Shown piece after piece: positions 23,642 through 33,491 of a DNA stretch of 52,116 nt (position 1 is the stretch's first letter; each line of letters opens with the position of its first letter). Origin of the DNA: Rikenellaceae bacterium (GTDB lineage: Bacteria; Bacteroidota; Bacteroidia; Bacteroidales; UBA932). The notes under the pieces were generated by a model. The model ran no database searches. It had not been told where the DNA came from and worked only from the letters and a program-made list of their open reading frames with translations. The DNA is taken from positions 1 to 52,116 of the forward strand of contig JAAZIW010000004.1 of the NCBI GenBank assembly GCA_012800665.1. The letters run 5' to 3'. Both the position numbers and the translations under genes were made by a program.

Positions 23642-24798
23642 TTTACCATCTTTTCAATTATCTAAAAGAATGCGACATACCCGGACAGGGCCTAATGGGG
23701 TATCTGTCTTTCAGGGCTATCCTTGCTATCGTAATCAGCATGCTGATTGCCTTTTTCGCAGGAGGAAAAATAATAAGGCGTCTGCAAAAAGCCCAAATCG
23801 GAGAAAGCATACGCGACCTCGGCTTGGAGGGGCAGATGCAAAAAAAAGGCACCCCCACTATGGGCGGAGTGATTATAATTCTTTCTTTGATGGTGAGCGT
23901 GCTTTTGGTTTGCGACTTAAGCAATATCTACGTGCAGCTGCTTATACTCACCACTCTCTGGTGCGGAGGAATCGGCTTTATCGACGACTATATCAAAGTT
24001 TTCAAGGGCAAAAAAGAAGGAATGAGCGCAAAAATCAAGCTCATACTCCAATTCATGCTGGCGCTCGGCATAGCCCTCATTTTCTGCTTCTCTGAAAAAA
24101 TCTGGGGGGACGGTCCAAAGCAGCTCATTACGACCATACCCTTCATAAAAGAAAACGAATTCGACTATTCATGGCTGTCCCCCTTCCGCGGACAGCTGGG
24201 AATGTATTTTTCGTGGGGGATGTATGTAATAATGATAATATTGGTAATTCTGGCATGCTCCAACGGCACCAACCTTACCGACGGCCTTGACGGGCTTTCT
24301 TCGGGCACGTCTGCCATTGTAGGTGTCGCACTCGGCGTGCTGGCATACTTGGGCGGCAATATAATCAATGCCAATTACCTCAACATAATGTATCTGCCGG
24401 GCACAGGCGAAATAGCGGTATTCATGGCGGCCTTTGTGGGCGCACTGATAGGATTCCTATGGTACAATACCTATCCCGCTCAAGTATTTATGGGAGATAC
24501 CGGCAGTCTGATGATAGGCGGCGTGATCGGGGTATGTGCTGTACTTATCCGAAAAGAACTGCTCCTGCCCCTTCTCTGCGGCATTTTCCTTATGGAAAGC
24601 GTGAGCGTTATTATTCAGAAGACTTGGTTCCGCTATACCAAAAAGAAATACGGGGAGGGACGGAGAGTCTTCCTTATGGCACCCCTGCACCATCACTATC
24701 AGAAGAAGGGCATGCCCGAACCGCGCATTGTAGTCCGCTTCTGGATTATAGGTATCATATTGGCCGTAAGCACTTTGGCCTTGTTAAAGATAAGATAG
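23638..24798 (+). CDS. mraY: Phospho-N-acetylmuramoyl-pentapeptide-transferase
   Basis: MraY makes lipid I by moving phospho-MurNAc-pentapeptide onto undecaprenyl phosphate in the inner membrane. The 386-residue product has about ten transmembrane segments. The loop KKGTPTMGG (69-77), the metal-binding Asp pair FIDDYIKV (Asp116-Asp117), NLTDGLDGLSSG in the middle and HHHYQKKG near the C-terminus are all diagnostic and intact. The length is slightly longer than the usual 360 or so because of an extended loop at about 140-170. It lies between murE (4-nt overlap) and murD (2-nt gap). Confidence 0.98.
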   Translation: MIYHLFNYLKECDIPGQGLMGYLSFRAILAIVISMLIAFFAGGKIIRRLQKAQIGESIRDLGLEGQMQKKGTPTMGGVIIILSLMVSVLLVCDLSNIYVQLLILTTLWCGGIGFIDDYIKVFKGKKEGMSAKIKLILQFMLALGIALIFCFSEKIWGDGPKQLITTIPFIKENEFDYSWLSPFRGQLGMYFSWGMYVIMIILVILACSNGTNLTDGLDGLSSGTSAIVGVALGVLAYLGGNIINANYLNIMYLPGTGEIAVFMAAFVGALIGFLWYNTYPAQVFMGDTGSLMIGGVIGVCAVLIRKELLLPLLCGIFLMESVSVIIQKTWFRYTKKKYGEGRRVFLMAPLHHHYQKKGMPEPRIVVRFWIIGIILAVSTLALLKIR

Positions 24799-24800
24799 AT

Positions 24801-26141
24801 ATGGCAGATTTAGTTGTTTTAGGAGGAGCTGAGAGCGGAGTAGGCGCCGCCGTGCTCGCAAAAGTAAAAGGATTGGAGGTTTTTCTCTCCGACAATGGAG
24901 AGATAAAGCCGGAATATGTGCAGATGCTCGAAAAGTGGAAAATCCCTTATGAGCAGGGAGGCCACAGCCTCGAAAAGATATTGGATGCCAAAGAGATAGT
25001 AAAGAGCCCCGGCATCCCCGAAACGGCACCCGTAGTGCGCAAATTAATTGAACAGGGAAGCCATATCATATCCGAAATAGAATTTGCAGCGCGCTACGAC
25101 AATGCAAAGAAAATTTGCATAACAGGCTCCAACGGCAAAACCACCACTGCAAGCCTTATTTATTATCTGCTCCGGAATGCAGGCCTGAATGTAGGCCTCG
25201 GGGGCAATATAGGCAAAAGCTACGCATTGCAGGTCGCAACCGAACAGTACGATTATTACGTGCTGGAAATCAGCTCTTTCCAATTGGATGGCTGCTACGA
25301 TTTCCGGCCCGACATAGCAATTATCACCAATATCAGCCCGGACCATTTGGATCGCTACAATTATAAATTGGAGAATTATGTAAGGTCAAAATTCCGAATC
25401 ACGCAAAAACTCAGGCCCGAAGACTGTTTCATTTTCGACAGCGATGATGCCATTACCATCGCACACCTCGACAAAATCGTGCTGAAAGCAAAGATGCTGC
25501 CTTTCAGCCAGCAGAAAGAGGTGGAGGAGGGGGCTTTCCTTCGCGATGATAAAATCGTGGTGCGCTACCGGCAGAGCGAAAGTGAAATTTACCTGAAGGA
25601 GCTCGCTCTCGGAGGAAAGCACAATATCTACAATTCCATGGCGGCTGCTCTTGCAGCCAAAGCGACCGGCATCGATAATTCGCTCATACGCGAGAGCCTG
25701 CGCAGTTTCAAAACCATAGAGCATAGGCTTGAGCCCGTGCTGAGTGTAGGCGGAGTAATGTATATAAACGACTCCAAAGCCACCAATACGGATGCGGCCT
25801 GGTATGCCCTCGATGCGCAGACCAAACCCGTGGTTTGGATAATGGGAGGCACCGATAAGGGAAATGACTACACCCAGCTCTTTGAGCTTGTGAAAGAAAA
25901 GGTAAAGGCGATAGTATGTTTGGGAGTGGACAACAAAAAGATACACGAAGCCTTCGAGCCCATATTGGGAAAAGATAAAATGGCGGAAGCACTCTCTGCC
26001 GAGGAGGCGGTAAAGAAAAGCGCAAGCTTTGCGGAAAGCGGAGATGTGGTGCTGCTGAGTCCTTGCTGCGCCAGCTTCGACCTCTTCCAAAACTACGAAG
26101 AACGCGGCAACAAATTCAAAGAGGCCGTACGCAAATTATAA
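24801..26141 (+). CDS. murD: UDP-N-acetylmuramoylalanine--D-glutamate ligase
   Basis: MurD adds D-glutamate to UDP-MurNAc-L-Ala. From the ATG at 24801 the product has 446 residues, the usual length. The N-terminal Rossmann-like domain starts LVVLGGAESGVGAA. The P-loop is GSNGKTTT (109-116), followed by LEISSFQLDG and NISPDHLDRY. The C-terminal domain contains NDSKATNTDA and VWIMGGTDKG. The frame is open for more than 300 bases upstream, but that part lies within mraY. The chosen ATG gives the conserved N-terminus just after the mraY stop. ftsW follows after 4 nt. Confidence 0.97.
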   Translation: MADLVVLGGAESGVGAAVLAKVKGLEVFLSDNGEIKPEYVQMLEKWKIPYEQGGHSLEKILDAKEIVKSPGIPETAPVVRKLIEQGSHIISEIEFAARYDNAKKICITGSNGKTTTASLIYYLLRNAGLNVGLGGNIGKSYALQVATEQYDYYVLEISSFQLDGCYDFRPDIAIITNISPDHLDRYNYKLENYVRSKFRITQKLRPEDCFIFDSDDAITIAHLDKIVLKAKMLPFSQQKEVEEGAFLRDDKIVVRYRQSESEIYLKELALGGKHNIYNSMAAALAAKATGIDNSLIRESLRSFKTIEHRLEPVLSVGGVMYINDSKATNTDAAWYALDAQTKPVVWIMGGTDKGNDYTQLFELVKEKVKAIVCLGVDNKKIHEAFEPILGKDKMAEALSAEEAVKKSASFAESGDVVLLSPCCASFDLFQNYEERGNKFKEAVRKL

Positions 26142-26145
26142 GATT

Positions 26146-27525
26146 ATGGCGGAAAAAACAAGAACGAAAAGGAGTCTTTGGAACATCTTCGAAAATTTCG
26201 AAGGTGATAATGTGGTATGGATGATAGTCCTGCTGCTGATGCTCATAAGCGTCGTCTGCATGTTCTCCTCCACCTCAAGCCTGGTCGGAAGAGGAATAGA
26301 GCAGTCCCGCATAAATGTGGTGAAGGACCAGATTTTTCTTGTCGCCGCCGGCTTGCTTGTGATAATAGCTGTTTATAATATCCGAAACTTAGCTGTCATC
26401 CGCTGGCTTAGTAAATTGGGATTCATTGTTTCGTTCCTGCTGCTGCTTATCCTTGTCGCAAAACTGAATATCGGTAGCTTCATCAAATCCGGAGGATTTA
26501 ACGATGCGAATAGAATAATCAAGGTAGGGGGCATACAAGTGCATGTGTTCGAGATAGTTAAAGTGTCGATGATAATGTATTTTGCATGGGCTATGGATGC
26601 CCTGAAAAGAGGGAAGCTCGGAGGGCCTGAAAAGCCGGCATGGAAAAAAATCTTGTATATATACGCCCCTTTTGCGATAATTTTTGTGATGGTTCTTTCC
26701 GGAGGTAATTCCAGCGCCATTATTATAGGGGGAATGATGTTCATAATAATAGCTATCGGAGGAGGTGATTTTAAAGACTTGGCGATATTAATAGGAGCAG
26801 GAGTATTGATATTAGGTCTCAGCTACGGCGCTTACAAGTTGTCTGATGGAAAGATAATGGGACGAATCGGGACGGGCGTATCGCGATTGTTCGAGAAAAC
26901 CGACTGGGAAGAAATTGCAAATACCTCCAGGCCGGGTTCTGCAGAATGGTATGATGCCATAGATGAAATACGCCAGCCATACAGTGCAAAAATAGCCATA
27001 CGCGAAGGCGGTTTCTTCGGGAAAGGGCCCGGGCAAAGCACCCAGCGTTATGTAGTATCGAATATGCCGGAAGACTATATGTATTCTTTTATAATAGAAG
27101 AATACGGCATATTAGGCGGAATGGTAGTGCTGATGCTATATATCAGCCTGCTTGCAAGGGGTTCGCTGATAGTGCGCCACTGCGGAAAGGAACTCTTCCC
27201 GAAACTTGCAGCTGCCGGGCTTATTATGCTTATTGTCCTCCAAGCCTTCCTGCATATGTTTGTAAACTGCGACATAGGCCCCATGACCGGCCAAACCCTG
27301 CCCCTAATAAGCAATGGAGCATCTGCATTTCTATGTTTCTGCATGGCCTTCGGAATAATTCTCTCGGTTTCGCGATATGCCTCCAAGAAGATGAAGAAAG
27401 AGCAAATGCAGGCGGCTCCGCTCGTGGAAAGGGAAGAAATCAAGCATGAGCTCGACGCCCTCGACGATTTTGAATCCGGTAAAGTTATAGATGACGAAAT
27501 AATAGACCAGGACTATGACTTATAA
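26146..27525 (+). CDS. ftsW: SEDS peptidoglycan glycosyltransferase FtsW
   Basis: FtsW polymerises lipid II into septal glycan strands in partnership with the class B PBP encoded upstream. The 459-residue product has about ten transmembrane segments beginning near residue 25. SEDS signatures are present: GGFFGKGPGQSTQRY before the large periplasmic loop, PEDYMYSFIIEEYGILGG, and IGPMTGQTLPLISNGASA near the end. A cytoplasmic acidic C-terminal tail of about 45 residues (EQMQAAPLVEREE to DQDYDL) is added. Its coding sequence overlaps the murG start by 11 nt. Order and partner genes support FtsW rather than RodA. Confidence 0.96.
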   Translation: MAEKTRTKRSLWNIFENFEGDNVVWMIVLLLMLISVVCMFSSTSSLVGRGIEQSRINVVKDQIFLVAAGLLVIIAVYNIRNLAVIRWLSKLGFIVSFLLLLILVAKLNIGSFIKSGGFNDANRIIKVGGIQVHVFEIVKVSMIMYFAWAMDALKRGKLGGPEKPAWKKILYIYAPFAIIFVMVLSGGNSSAIIIGGMMFIIIAIGGGDFKDLAILIGAGVLILGLSYGAYKLSDGKIMGRIGTGVSRLFEKTDWEEIANTSRPGSAEWYDAIDEIRQPYSAKIAIREGGFFGKGPGQSTQRYVVSNMPEDYMYSFIIEEYGILGGMVVLMLYISLLARGSLIVRHCGKELFPKLAAAGLIMLIVLQAFLHMFVNCDIGPMTGQTLPLISNGASAFLCFCMAFGIILSVSRYASKKMKKEQMQAAPLVEREEIKHELDALDDFESGKVIDDEIIDQDYDL

Positions 27526-28648
27526 AAAGTTAAGAGTAATAATAAGCGGAGGCGGTACCGGCGGGCATATTTTCCCCGCTATTGCCATTGCAAATAAGCT
27601 GAAGGAACTCAACCCCTCAACTGAAATTCTGTTTGTGGGTGCGGAGGGTAAGATGGAGATGGAAAAGGTGCCTGCAGCCGGCTACAATATCGTAGGCCTG
27701 CCTATAGTGGGTTTGCAGCGGCAGCTTAATCTTAAAAATCTCATCAATAATATTCAGGTGCCTTTCAAATGGCTGGCGAGTCAGCAAAAGGCGGCAAAAG
27801 TGATTTCGGACTTTGCTCCCGATATTGCCGTGGGCGTAGGCGGATATGCCAGCGCTCCCCTGCTGAGAATTGCCGGAAAAAAGGGAATCCCCACTCTGAT
27901 TCAAGAACAGAACAGCTTTGCAGGCATTGCCAACAAGATGCTCGGCAAAAAGGCAGACTGCATCTGTGTGGCCTACGAGGGTATGGAAAGATTTTTCTCT
28001 GCAGACAAGATAGTCTTCAGCGGCAATCCCATACGCAGCGAAATCCATCCTTATACAGAAAAAGACCGTGCCGAGGCCATCTCCTTTTATGGCTTGAATC
28101 CGGCCAAACGCCATATTTTTGTGGTCGGGGGAAGTCTCGGAAGCGGCACCCTCAACGCCAGCATGAAAGGATGGATAAGCGCAAAATGCCCCGGAGGAGA
28201 AGATGTGGAGGTGCTGTGGCAGTGCGGAAGCTATTATAAAAAAGATATAGATGATTTCATGTACGGACGCGAATGCCCCAATGTTCATTATACCGACTTT
28301 ATAAAAAGGATGGACCTGGCCTATGCTGCGGCAGATGTGGTTATATCGCGCAGCGGTGCGTCCTCAGTGTCGGAACTCTGCGCCGCTCGGAAAGCAGTCG
28401 TATTCGTACCGTCACCGAATGTTGCAGAAGACCATCAGACTCATAACGCTATGGCTCTGGTAAATAAAGATGCGGCGCTTATAGTCAAGGATTCTGAAGC
28501 CCGCGGAAAACTGCTTCCTACAGCCTTGGAGCTCGTTCGCGATTCCGAGCGCATAGCAAAACTTTCTAAAAACATAGCTCCGCTCTCAAGGCTTGATGCC
28601 GCACAAACCATAGCGGACGAAATTTATAAACTTGTGCTGAAGAAATGA
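27515..28648 (+). CDS. murG: UDP-N-acetylglucosamine--N-acetylmuramyl-(pentapeptide) pyrophosphoryl-undecaprenol GlcNAc transferase
   Basis: MurG adds GlcNAc to lipid I to give lipid II, on the cytoplasmic face of the inner membrane. The 377-residue GT28/GT-B product has the lipid I-binding G-loop GGGTGGH (12-18), and the second and third glycine-rich stretches GVGGYASAP and VVGGSLGSGTLN. The nucleotide-sugar site RSGASSVSELCAARKAVVFVPSP ends with AEDHQTHNAMAL. All elements are intact and the length is normal. It starts inside the end of ftsW (11 nt) and overlaps murC by 4 nt, so translational coupling is likely. Confidence 0.98.
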   Translation: MTYKKLRVIISGGGTGGHIFPAIAIANKLKELNPSTEILFVGAEGKMEMEKVPAAGYNIVGLPIVGLQRQLNLKNLINNIQVPFKWLASQQKAAKVISDFAPDIAVGVGGYASAPLLRIAGKKGIPTLIQEQNSFAGIANKMLGKKADCICVAYEGMERFFSADKIVFSGNPIRSEIHPYTEKDRAEAISFYGLNPAKRHIFVVGGSLGSGTLNASMKGWISAKCPGGEDVEVLWQCGSYYKKDIDDFMYGRECPNVHYTDFIKRMDLAYAAADVVISRSGASSVSELCAARKAVVFVPSPNVAEDHQTHNAMALVNKDAALIVKDSEARGKLLPTALELVRDSERIAKLSKNIAPLSRLDAAQTIADEIYKLVLKK

Positions 28649-29997
28649 AAAACTACAGCCACATATATTTTCTCGGCATAGGCGGCATAGGAATGAGCGC
28701 CATAGCCCGTTATTATGCCTTCAAGGGCTTTAAGGTTTCGGGTTACGACCTTACTCCATCACAGCTTACCGCAGAACTGCAGGCCGAGGGGATAGAAGTG
28801 CATTACGATGACAACCCGGCCCTCATCCCCGCTGATGCGGCCTCCACGCTGATAGTCTACACTCCCGCAATCCCCAAAGAACTCAAAGAATATCAGCATG
28901 TTGTAAATAACGGCTATAAAATTGTCAAGCGCAGCCGTATGCTTGGCGAAATCACAGAAGGGCAGAAGTGCCTTGCAGTGGCGGGCACTCACGGAAAAAC
29001 CACCACTTCCACCTTGGTGGCGCATATACTTACCGAAAGCGGCGAAGGCTGCAGCGCATTCTTGGGCGGCACCTCTAAAAATTACAATACCAACCTATTG
29101 GTAAGCCACAATAAATTAGTGGTGGCGGAAGCCGATGAATTCGACCGCAGCTTTTTACAACTTCACCCCTCCATTGCCGTCATTACTGCTATGGATGCCG
29201 ACCATCTCGACATCTACGGAGATATTGGACATTATCAGGATGCCTTCCGCGACTTTGCGGCGCAGGTATCTGATGCCCTTATAATAAAATACGGCCTTCC
29301 CGTCACAGGCAAGGACACCGGCGCCCGTATCTTTACATACCATCTGAGCGAGCCGAAAGCTGATTTCCGCGCCGAAAATATGCATATCGACTCTTTCGGC
29401 CACTACACCTACGACCTCTGCCATCCCGGCGGAATTATTAAAGACATACGTGTAGGCACTTTAGGCGCTCTCAATGCCGAAAACAGCATTGCCGCCGCTG
29501 CAATCTGCCTGCTTCATGGAACGGATGCAGGGAAAATCCGTCACGCCATAGGCACATATGCAGGAGTGAAGCGCCGCATGGAAGAACATATCAATAGAGA
29601 TAATCTCACATATATAGACGATTATGCGCATCATCCCAACGAACTCGCGGCAGCTATATCTTCCTTGAAAGAGATGTTCCCGAAGCGAAAAATCACCGGG
29701 GTCTTCCAACCCCACCTCTACAGCCGTACGCGGGACTTTGCTTCGGAATTTGCAAATGCGCTCAGTTTGCTCGACAAACTTATATTATTGGATATTTACC
29801 CTGCCCGCGAAGAGCCTATTCCCGGCATAAGCTCCGAAACTATTTTCAAGGATGTAAGCGCAAAAGAAAAAGTTCTGATAAAAAAAGAGGAACTTATGGA
29901 CTACCTCTCGAGGGAAGCGCTTGATGTGCTGGTGACTTTCGGAGCGGGCAATATAGATAGATTTGTAAAACCCATCTGCGAAATGCTTTCAAAATGA
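28645..29997 (+). CDS. murC: UDP-N-acetylmuramate--L-alanine ligase
   Basis: MurC starts the stem peptide by joining L-alanine to UDP-MurNAc. The 450-residue product opens with the dinucleotide-like motif YFLGIGGIGMSAIA (8-21). The P-loop is GTHGKTT (114-120), and EADEFDRSFL follows. The central-domain DADHLDIYG is conserved, and the C-terminal domain has YIDDYAHHPNEL and FQPHLYSRTRDF. All are diagnostic for MurC. The length is normal. It overlaps murG and ftsQ by 4 nt on each side. Confidence 0.97.
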   Translation: MKNYSHIYFLGIGGIGMSAIARYYAFKGFKVSGYDLTPSQLTAELQAEGIEVHYDDNPALIPADAASTLIVYTPAIPKELKEYQHVVNNGYKIVKRSRMLGEITEGQKCLAVAGTHGKTTTSTLVAHILTESGEGCSAFLGGTSKNYNTNLLVSHNKLVVAEADEFDRSFLQLHPSIAVITAMDADHLDIYGDIGHYQDAFRDFAAQVSDALIIKYGLPVTGKDTGARIFTYHLSEPKADFRAENMHIDSFGHYTYDLCHPGGIIKDIRVGTLGALNAENSIAAAAICLLHGTDAGKIRHAIGTYAGVKRRMEEHINRDNLTYIDDYAHHPNELAAAISSLKEMFPKRKITGVFQPHLYSRTRDFASEFANALSLLDKLILLDIYPAREEPIPGISSETIFKDVSAKEKVLIKKEELMDYLSREALDVLVTFGAGNIDRFVKPICEMLSK

Positions 29998-30773
29998 AAA
30001 AGGTCTTGCGCAACTTGCTTTTTATCCTTGTAGTGGCGGCTTTCGGGCTTGCTACGGCCTTCGTATACGGCTTTGCTTCGGAGTCGCGAAGGACAATCAC
30101 CTGCAAGGGGCTTGAAGTAAGTCTTGACAAGACCCGCTCTTTTGTCAGCGAGCAGGATATAAAAGATTATCTTAGAATCTATTACGGACCTTATATAGGC
30201 GAAAGAATCGACAGCGTGAATCTCGATCGGATAGAAACCATACTCGACCGCAGGAGCGCAATCCGGAAAAGCCAGGCCTGGACTACGGATGACGGCATTC
30301 TTCATATAAGCATCACCCAAAGAGAACCCGTGGTCCGCTTCCAAAGGAATTCTGCAGAAGGCTTTTATGCAGATGAAAGCGGATATATTTTCCCCCTCCA
30401 AAAGGCCTATACCCCCTTAGTGCCTGTGGTGGTCGGGAACTTCCCTCTTAAAGAAGGGGCCGGCTATAAGGGAGAGCCCTCCACACCGGCAGGGAAAGAA
30501 TGGATGGAAGGACTGCTTGACCTGATTAAGTATATGAATAACAGCAAGATATGGGCAGAGAACATATCGGATATTTGGGTAAGCACAAACGGTGACTTCG
30601 TGCTCATTCCGCGGGAAGGAAAAGAAAGATTCATCTTCGGCAATACCAAAGACATCAAGGAAAAATTCGGAAGGATGGAAAAATATTATGAATATATCCG
30701 TCCGGCCAAAGAGGAAGGCTGGTACCGCAGTGTGAATGTGAAATACAAGGACAGGATAATTTGCAGACGATAA
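29994..30773 (+). CDS. ftsQ: Cell division protein FtsQ
   Basis: FtsQ is a bitopic divisome protein that recruits FtsL/FtsB. The 259-residue product has one transmembrane segment at about 4-26 after a very short cytoplasmic tail. A POTRA-like region follows (about 40-115, SEQDIKDYLRIYYGPYIGERIDSVNLDRIETIL). The beta domain has the typical ISITQREPVVRFQ strand and a later YRSVNVKYKDRIICR end that resembles the FtsQ C-terminal strand. Conservation is modest, so the call also uses its place between murC (4-nt overlap) and ftsA (12-nt gap). Confidence 0.92.
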   Translation: MKKVLRNLLFILVVAAFGLATAFVYGFASESRRTITCKGLEVSLDKTRSFVSEQDIKDYLRIYYGPYIGERIDSVNLDRIETILDRRSAIRKSQAWTTDDGILHISITQREPVVRFQRNSAEGFYADESGYIFPLQKAYTPLVPVVVGNFPLKEGAGYKGEPSTPAGKEWMEGLLDLIKYMNNSKIWAENISDIWVSTNGDFVLIPREGKERFIFGNTKDIKEKFGRMEKYYEYIRPAKEEGWYRSVNVKYKDRIICRR

Positions 30774-30785
30774 AAACACAAGCAT

Positions 30786-32219
30786 ATGAAAGAAAGATAT
30801 ATAGCAACAGTAGACTTGGGGACGGGGAAACTTGCCCTGTCGGTAGCCCGCGTATTGGAAGAAGACGTGGAAGTTCTCTATTACCGTGAGCGGCCATCGG
30901 ATGGAATGCGTTACGGCCGCATCTTCAATCCCCTCCTCGCTTCCGTCCCCCTTACAGAAGCAGTAAAAGAAGCGGAAGAAGAATTGGGGATTAAAATACG
31001 TCAGGTAGTTATAGGTCTTCCTCGCTACGGAGTTCGTCAGGAAACTGCCAGCGCATCCATAGAAAGAAGCGACCCGAGCACTTGCATCTCACAAGAAGAG
31101 ATAGATGCAATAAAAGACATGGCCCTTGAAACCTATCCGCTCGAAAACGAAGCGCTCGAAGAAATATACGGTTCAGTGGCGCAATCCTTCAGTACCGATG
31201 ACACCATGAATTTCAGCGAAAAAGATGTTGTAGGGATACCTTCTGCAAGTTTGGGGGGAAACTTCAAAGTATATGTAGGGGCGAAGAGAGCTATAAGCAA
31301 TATAGACCTGATGCTGGGCAATGCCGGAGTGGCTGAAGCGGCCAAATACTTTCTGCCTATGTCCACGGCCGATGCGGTGCTCTCGGATGGAGAAAAAGAA
31401 AGCGGTGTGGCGCTTATAGAAATAGGAGCGGGAGTTACCAGCCTTACAATCTATCAAAACAAAATTCTGCGCTATTATTTCGCCATCCCCTTCGGCGGCA
31501 AGAGTATTACCACCGACATTAAATTCGAATGCGGCTTTACCGAAAATCTTGCAGAAAACATCAAACTCGCATTCGGAGCCTGCATGCCCGAAAAACTGCA
31601 GAATATGAGCGAAAAAGTGCTTCAAATCAATGATTACGATGCCGGAACTCCGCGGATTCTGCCGGTTAAATACCTGTCCGAAATCATTACCGCCCGCACC
31701 GAAGAAATAATAGATGCAATCCTTTTCAAGATTCAGGAAAGCGGATATGCCGACAACCTGCGAAGCGGCATCGTTCTTAGCGGAGGCTGCGCCAATATGA
31801 TAAACTGCAGCAATCTCATTAAGCAGATGTCGGGCTACAATGTACGCATAGGTTATCCCCGGACCAAGAAACTCTCCTCCAGCGGATGCCCGGGCATAAA
31901 TGAAACCGGAGCAGCGGCAAGCGTAGGCATGCTCTTGCTTGCGGCCGCCGATACTCATATAGACTGCGCTTCGGAAAAGCAGCAACGCAGCCAAAGCGCC
32001 AGACAAGGCAAAACGGCGGAAAAGCCGGAAAAAAATGAAAAGAAAGGAAAGGCTATAAAGGCCGGCGGACAAATGGAAATATTCGGTCCCGATGAAATAG
32101 AAATTGTAGAGCCGCCTAAAAAAGAGAAGACCCCCAAGAAAAAAAATAACTTTATTACATGGACAAAGAATAGATTGAATGAATTCATGGGAGATCTGTA
32201 TGATGGTATGGACGAATAA
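30786..32219 (+). CDS. ftsA: Cell division protein FtsA
   Basis: FtsA is an actin-like ATPase that anchors FtsZ to the membrane. The 477-residue product has the phosphate-1 loop VDLGTGKLALSV (9-20), the inserted SHS2 (1C) domain at about 85-165, and phosphate-2 IEIGAGVTSLTIY. The adenosine motif is GIVLSGGCANM. After about residue 395 there is a charged low-complexity linker rich in Lys, Glu and Gln. It ends in a helix (FITWTKNRLNEFMGDLYDGM) that looks like the membrane-targeting amphipathic helix. ftsZ follows after 15 nt. Confidence 0.97.
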   Translation: MKERYIATVDLGTGKLALSVARVLEEDVEVLYYRERPSDGMRYGRIFNPLLASVPLTEAVKEAEEELGIKIRQVVIGLPRYGVRQETASASIERSDPSTCISQEEIDAIKDMALETYPLENEALEEIYGSVAQSFSTDDTMNFSEKDVVGIPSASLGGNFKVYVGAKRAISNIDLMLGNAGVAEAAKYFLPMSTADAVLSDGEKESGVALIEIGAGVTSLTIYQNKILRYYFAIPFGGKSITTDIKFECGFTENLAENIKLAFGACMPEKLQNMSEKVLQINDYDAGTPRILPVKYLSEIITARTEEIIDAILFKIQESGYADNLRSGIVLSGGCANMINCSNLIKQMSGYNVRIGYPRTKKLSSSGCPGINETGAAASVGMLLLAAADTHIDCASEKQQRSQSARQGKTAEKPEKNEKKGKAIKAGGQMEIFGPDEIEIVEPPKKEKTPKKKNNFITWTKNRLNEFMGDLYDGMDE

Positions 32220-32234
32220 TAAAATTTAAGGAAA

Positions 32235-33491
32235 ATGAATAAACACGAAATAATAACCCCCTCCGATTGGGTGGTATCAGATGCAACAATAAAAGTTCTC
32301 GGCGTAGGCGGAGGAGGCTGCAATGCAGTAAGCTACATGTACCGGCAGGGTATAAAAGGTTGCAGTTTTGTGGTTTGCAACACCGATTCCATGGCGCTGA
32401 ACGGCAGTTCTGTACCCAATAAGATTCAATTGGGGCGGGGGCTGGGTGCCGGCACCGACCCCATTAAAGGACGCAACGCCGCCATAAACAATCAGGATAA
32501 AATTGCGGAAACTCTGTTTGACGGCAGTACCGAAATGCTCTTCATTACTGCAGGCATGGGTGGAGGTACAGGCACGGGTGCAACTCCGGTGATAGCTAAA
32601 ATGGCGAAAGACAAAGGCATACTCACAGTGGCCGTAGTCACCATCCCCTTCCTCAACGAAGGCAAAAAAGTTCTTGTGAGAGCCATAGAGGGCATTCGCG
32701 AGCTGAAAGAGAATGTGGACAGCCTTATCATCATCAACAACGAAAAGCTATACGACTATTATGGTGACGAGCTCATACACGACGCTTTTCCCAAAGCCGA
32801 CCAAGTGCTCGCCACCGCCGTACGCGGCATTATAGAAATAATAAAGAAGTCTGGATATATAAATGTAGACTTCGAGGATGTGAAAACCCTGATGAAAGAC
32901 AGCGGAATGGCTCTGATGGGAAGCGGCATAGGAAAAGGGCCCAACCGGATAGACGATGCTTTGAAAGGCGCATTCGAATCCCCTTTGCTGAACGACTTCG
33001 ACCTCAAGAGCGCAAAGAACGTGTTGGTTAACATTACGGTAGGCAAAACCGAACAGGGGCTTACGATGAAAGAATTGCAGGAAATCAATAATAAAATTGA
33101 TGAATACACCGGCGGAGCCAATAAATTCAAAAGCGGTATAATTTGGGAAGAGGGAGACGGGATAGAAGACCGAATCCAAATAACTACCATAGTTACCGGA
33201 TTGAACTTCTCTAACATACTAGGCGAAAGGGAAAGAGAACTCGACAATTATATAGTAATCGACAAAAACTTCGTCTACGATAAAGAGGAACTCTCAAAAA
33301 GCGAAGGAATTTCCCTACCCTCGGATGCCGGCTCACATATAGGTTTCTCCAGCAAGGACGGAGAAAGAACTTTCCGTTACGACCCGGACAATCGCCCTGC
33401 GCTGCTTATAAGCGAAGGACAAAGCATATCAGATTTGGAAAAAACGCCTGCAATACGCAGGTCGATTAAAAAAGAGCATAAATCAGCTTAG
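32235..33491 (+). CDS. ftsZ: Cell division protein FtsZ
   Basis: FtsZ is the tubulin-like GTPase of the division ring. The 418-residue product has the N-terminal VLGVGGGGCNAV (21-32), the tubulin signature GGGTGTG (109-115), and the T7 loop around VDFEDVKTLMKDSGMALMGSG, intact for GTP hydrolysis. The linker (about 330-395) is short. The C-terminal peptide EKTPAIRR, which binds FtsA, is recognisable before a basic end. It closes the dcw operon. Its last 9 nt overlap the 3' end of rpiB on the other strand, with no terminator visible between them. Confidence 0.98.
   Translation: MNKHEIITPSDWVVSDATIKVLGVGGGGCNAVSYMYRQGIKGCSFVVCNTDSMALNGSSVPNKIQLGRGLGAGTDPIKGRNAAINNQDKIAETLFDGSTEMLFITAGMGGGTGTGATPVIAKMAKDKGILTVAVVTIPFLNEGKKVLVRAIEGIRELKENVDSLIIINNEKLYDYYGDELIHDAFPKADQVLATAVRGIIEIIKKSGYINVDFEDVKTLMKDSGMALMGSGIGKGPNRIDDALKGAFESPLLNDFDLKSAKNVLVNITVGKTEQGLTMKELQEINNKIDEYTGGANKFKSGIIWEEGDGIEDRIQITTIVTGLNFSNILGERERELDNYIVIDKNFVYDKEELSKSEGISLPSDAGSHIGFSSKDGERTFRYDPDNRPALLISEGQSISDLEKTPAIRRSIKKEHKSA

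Noticed and set aside
24459..24800. Upstream extension of murD
   Set aside because: It lies entirely inside mraY in another frame. The conserved MurD N-terminus begins at 24801.
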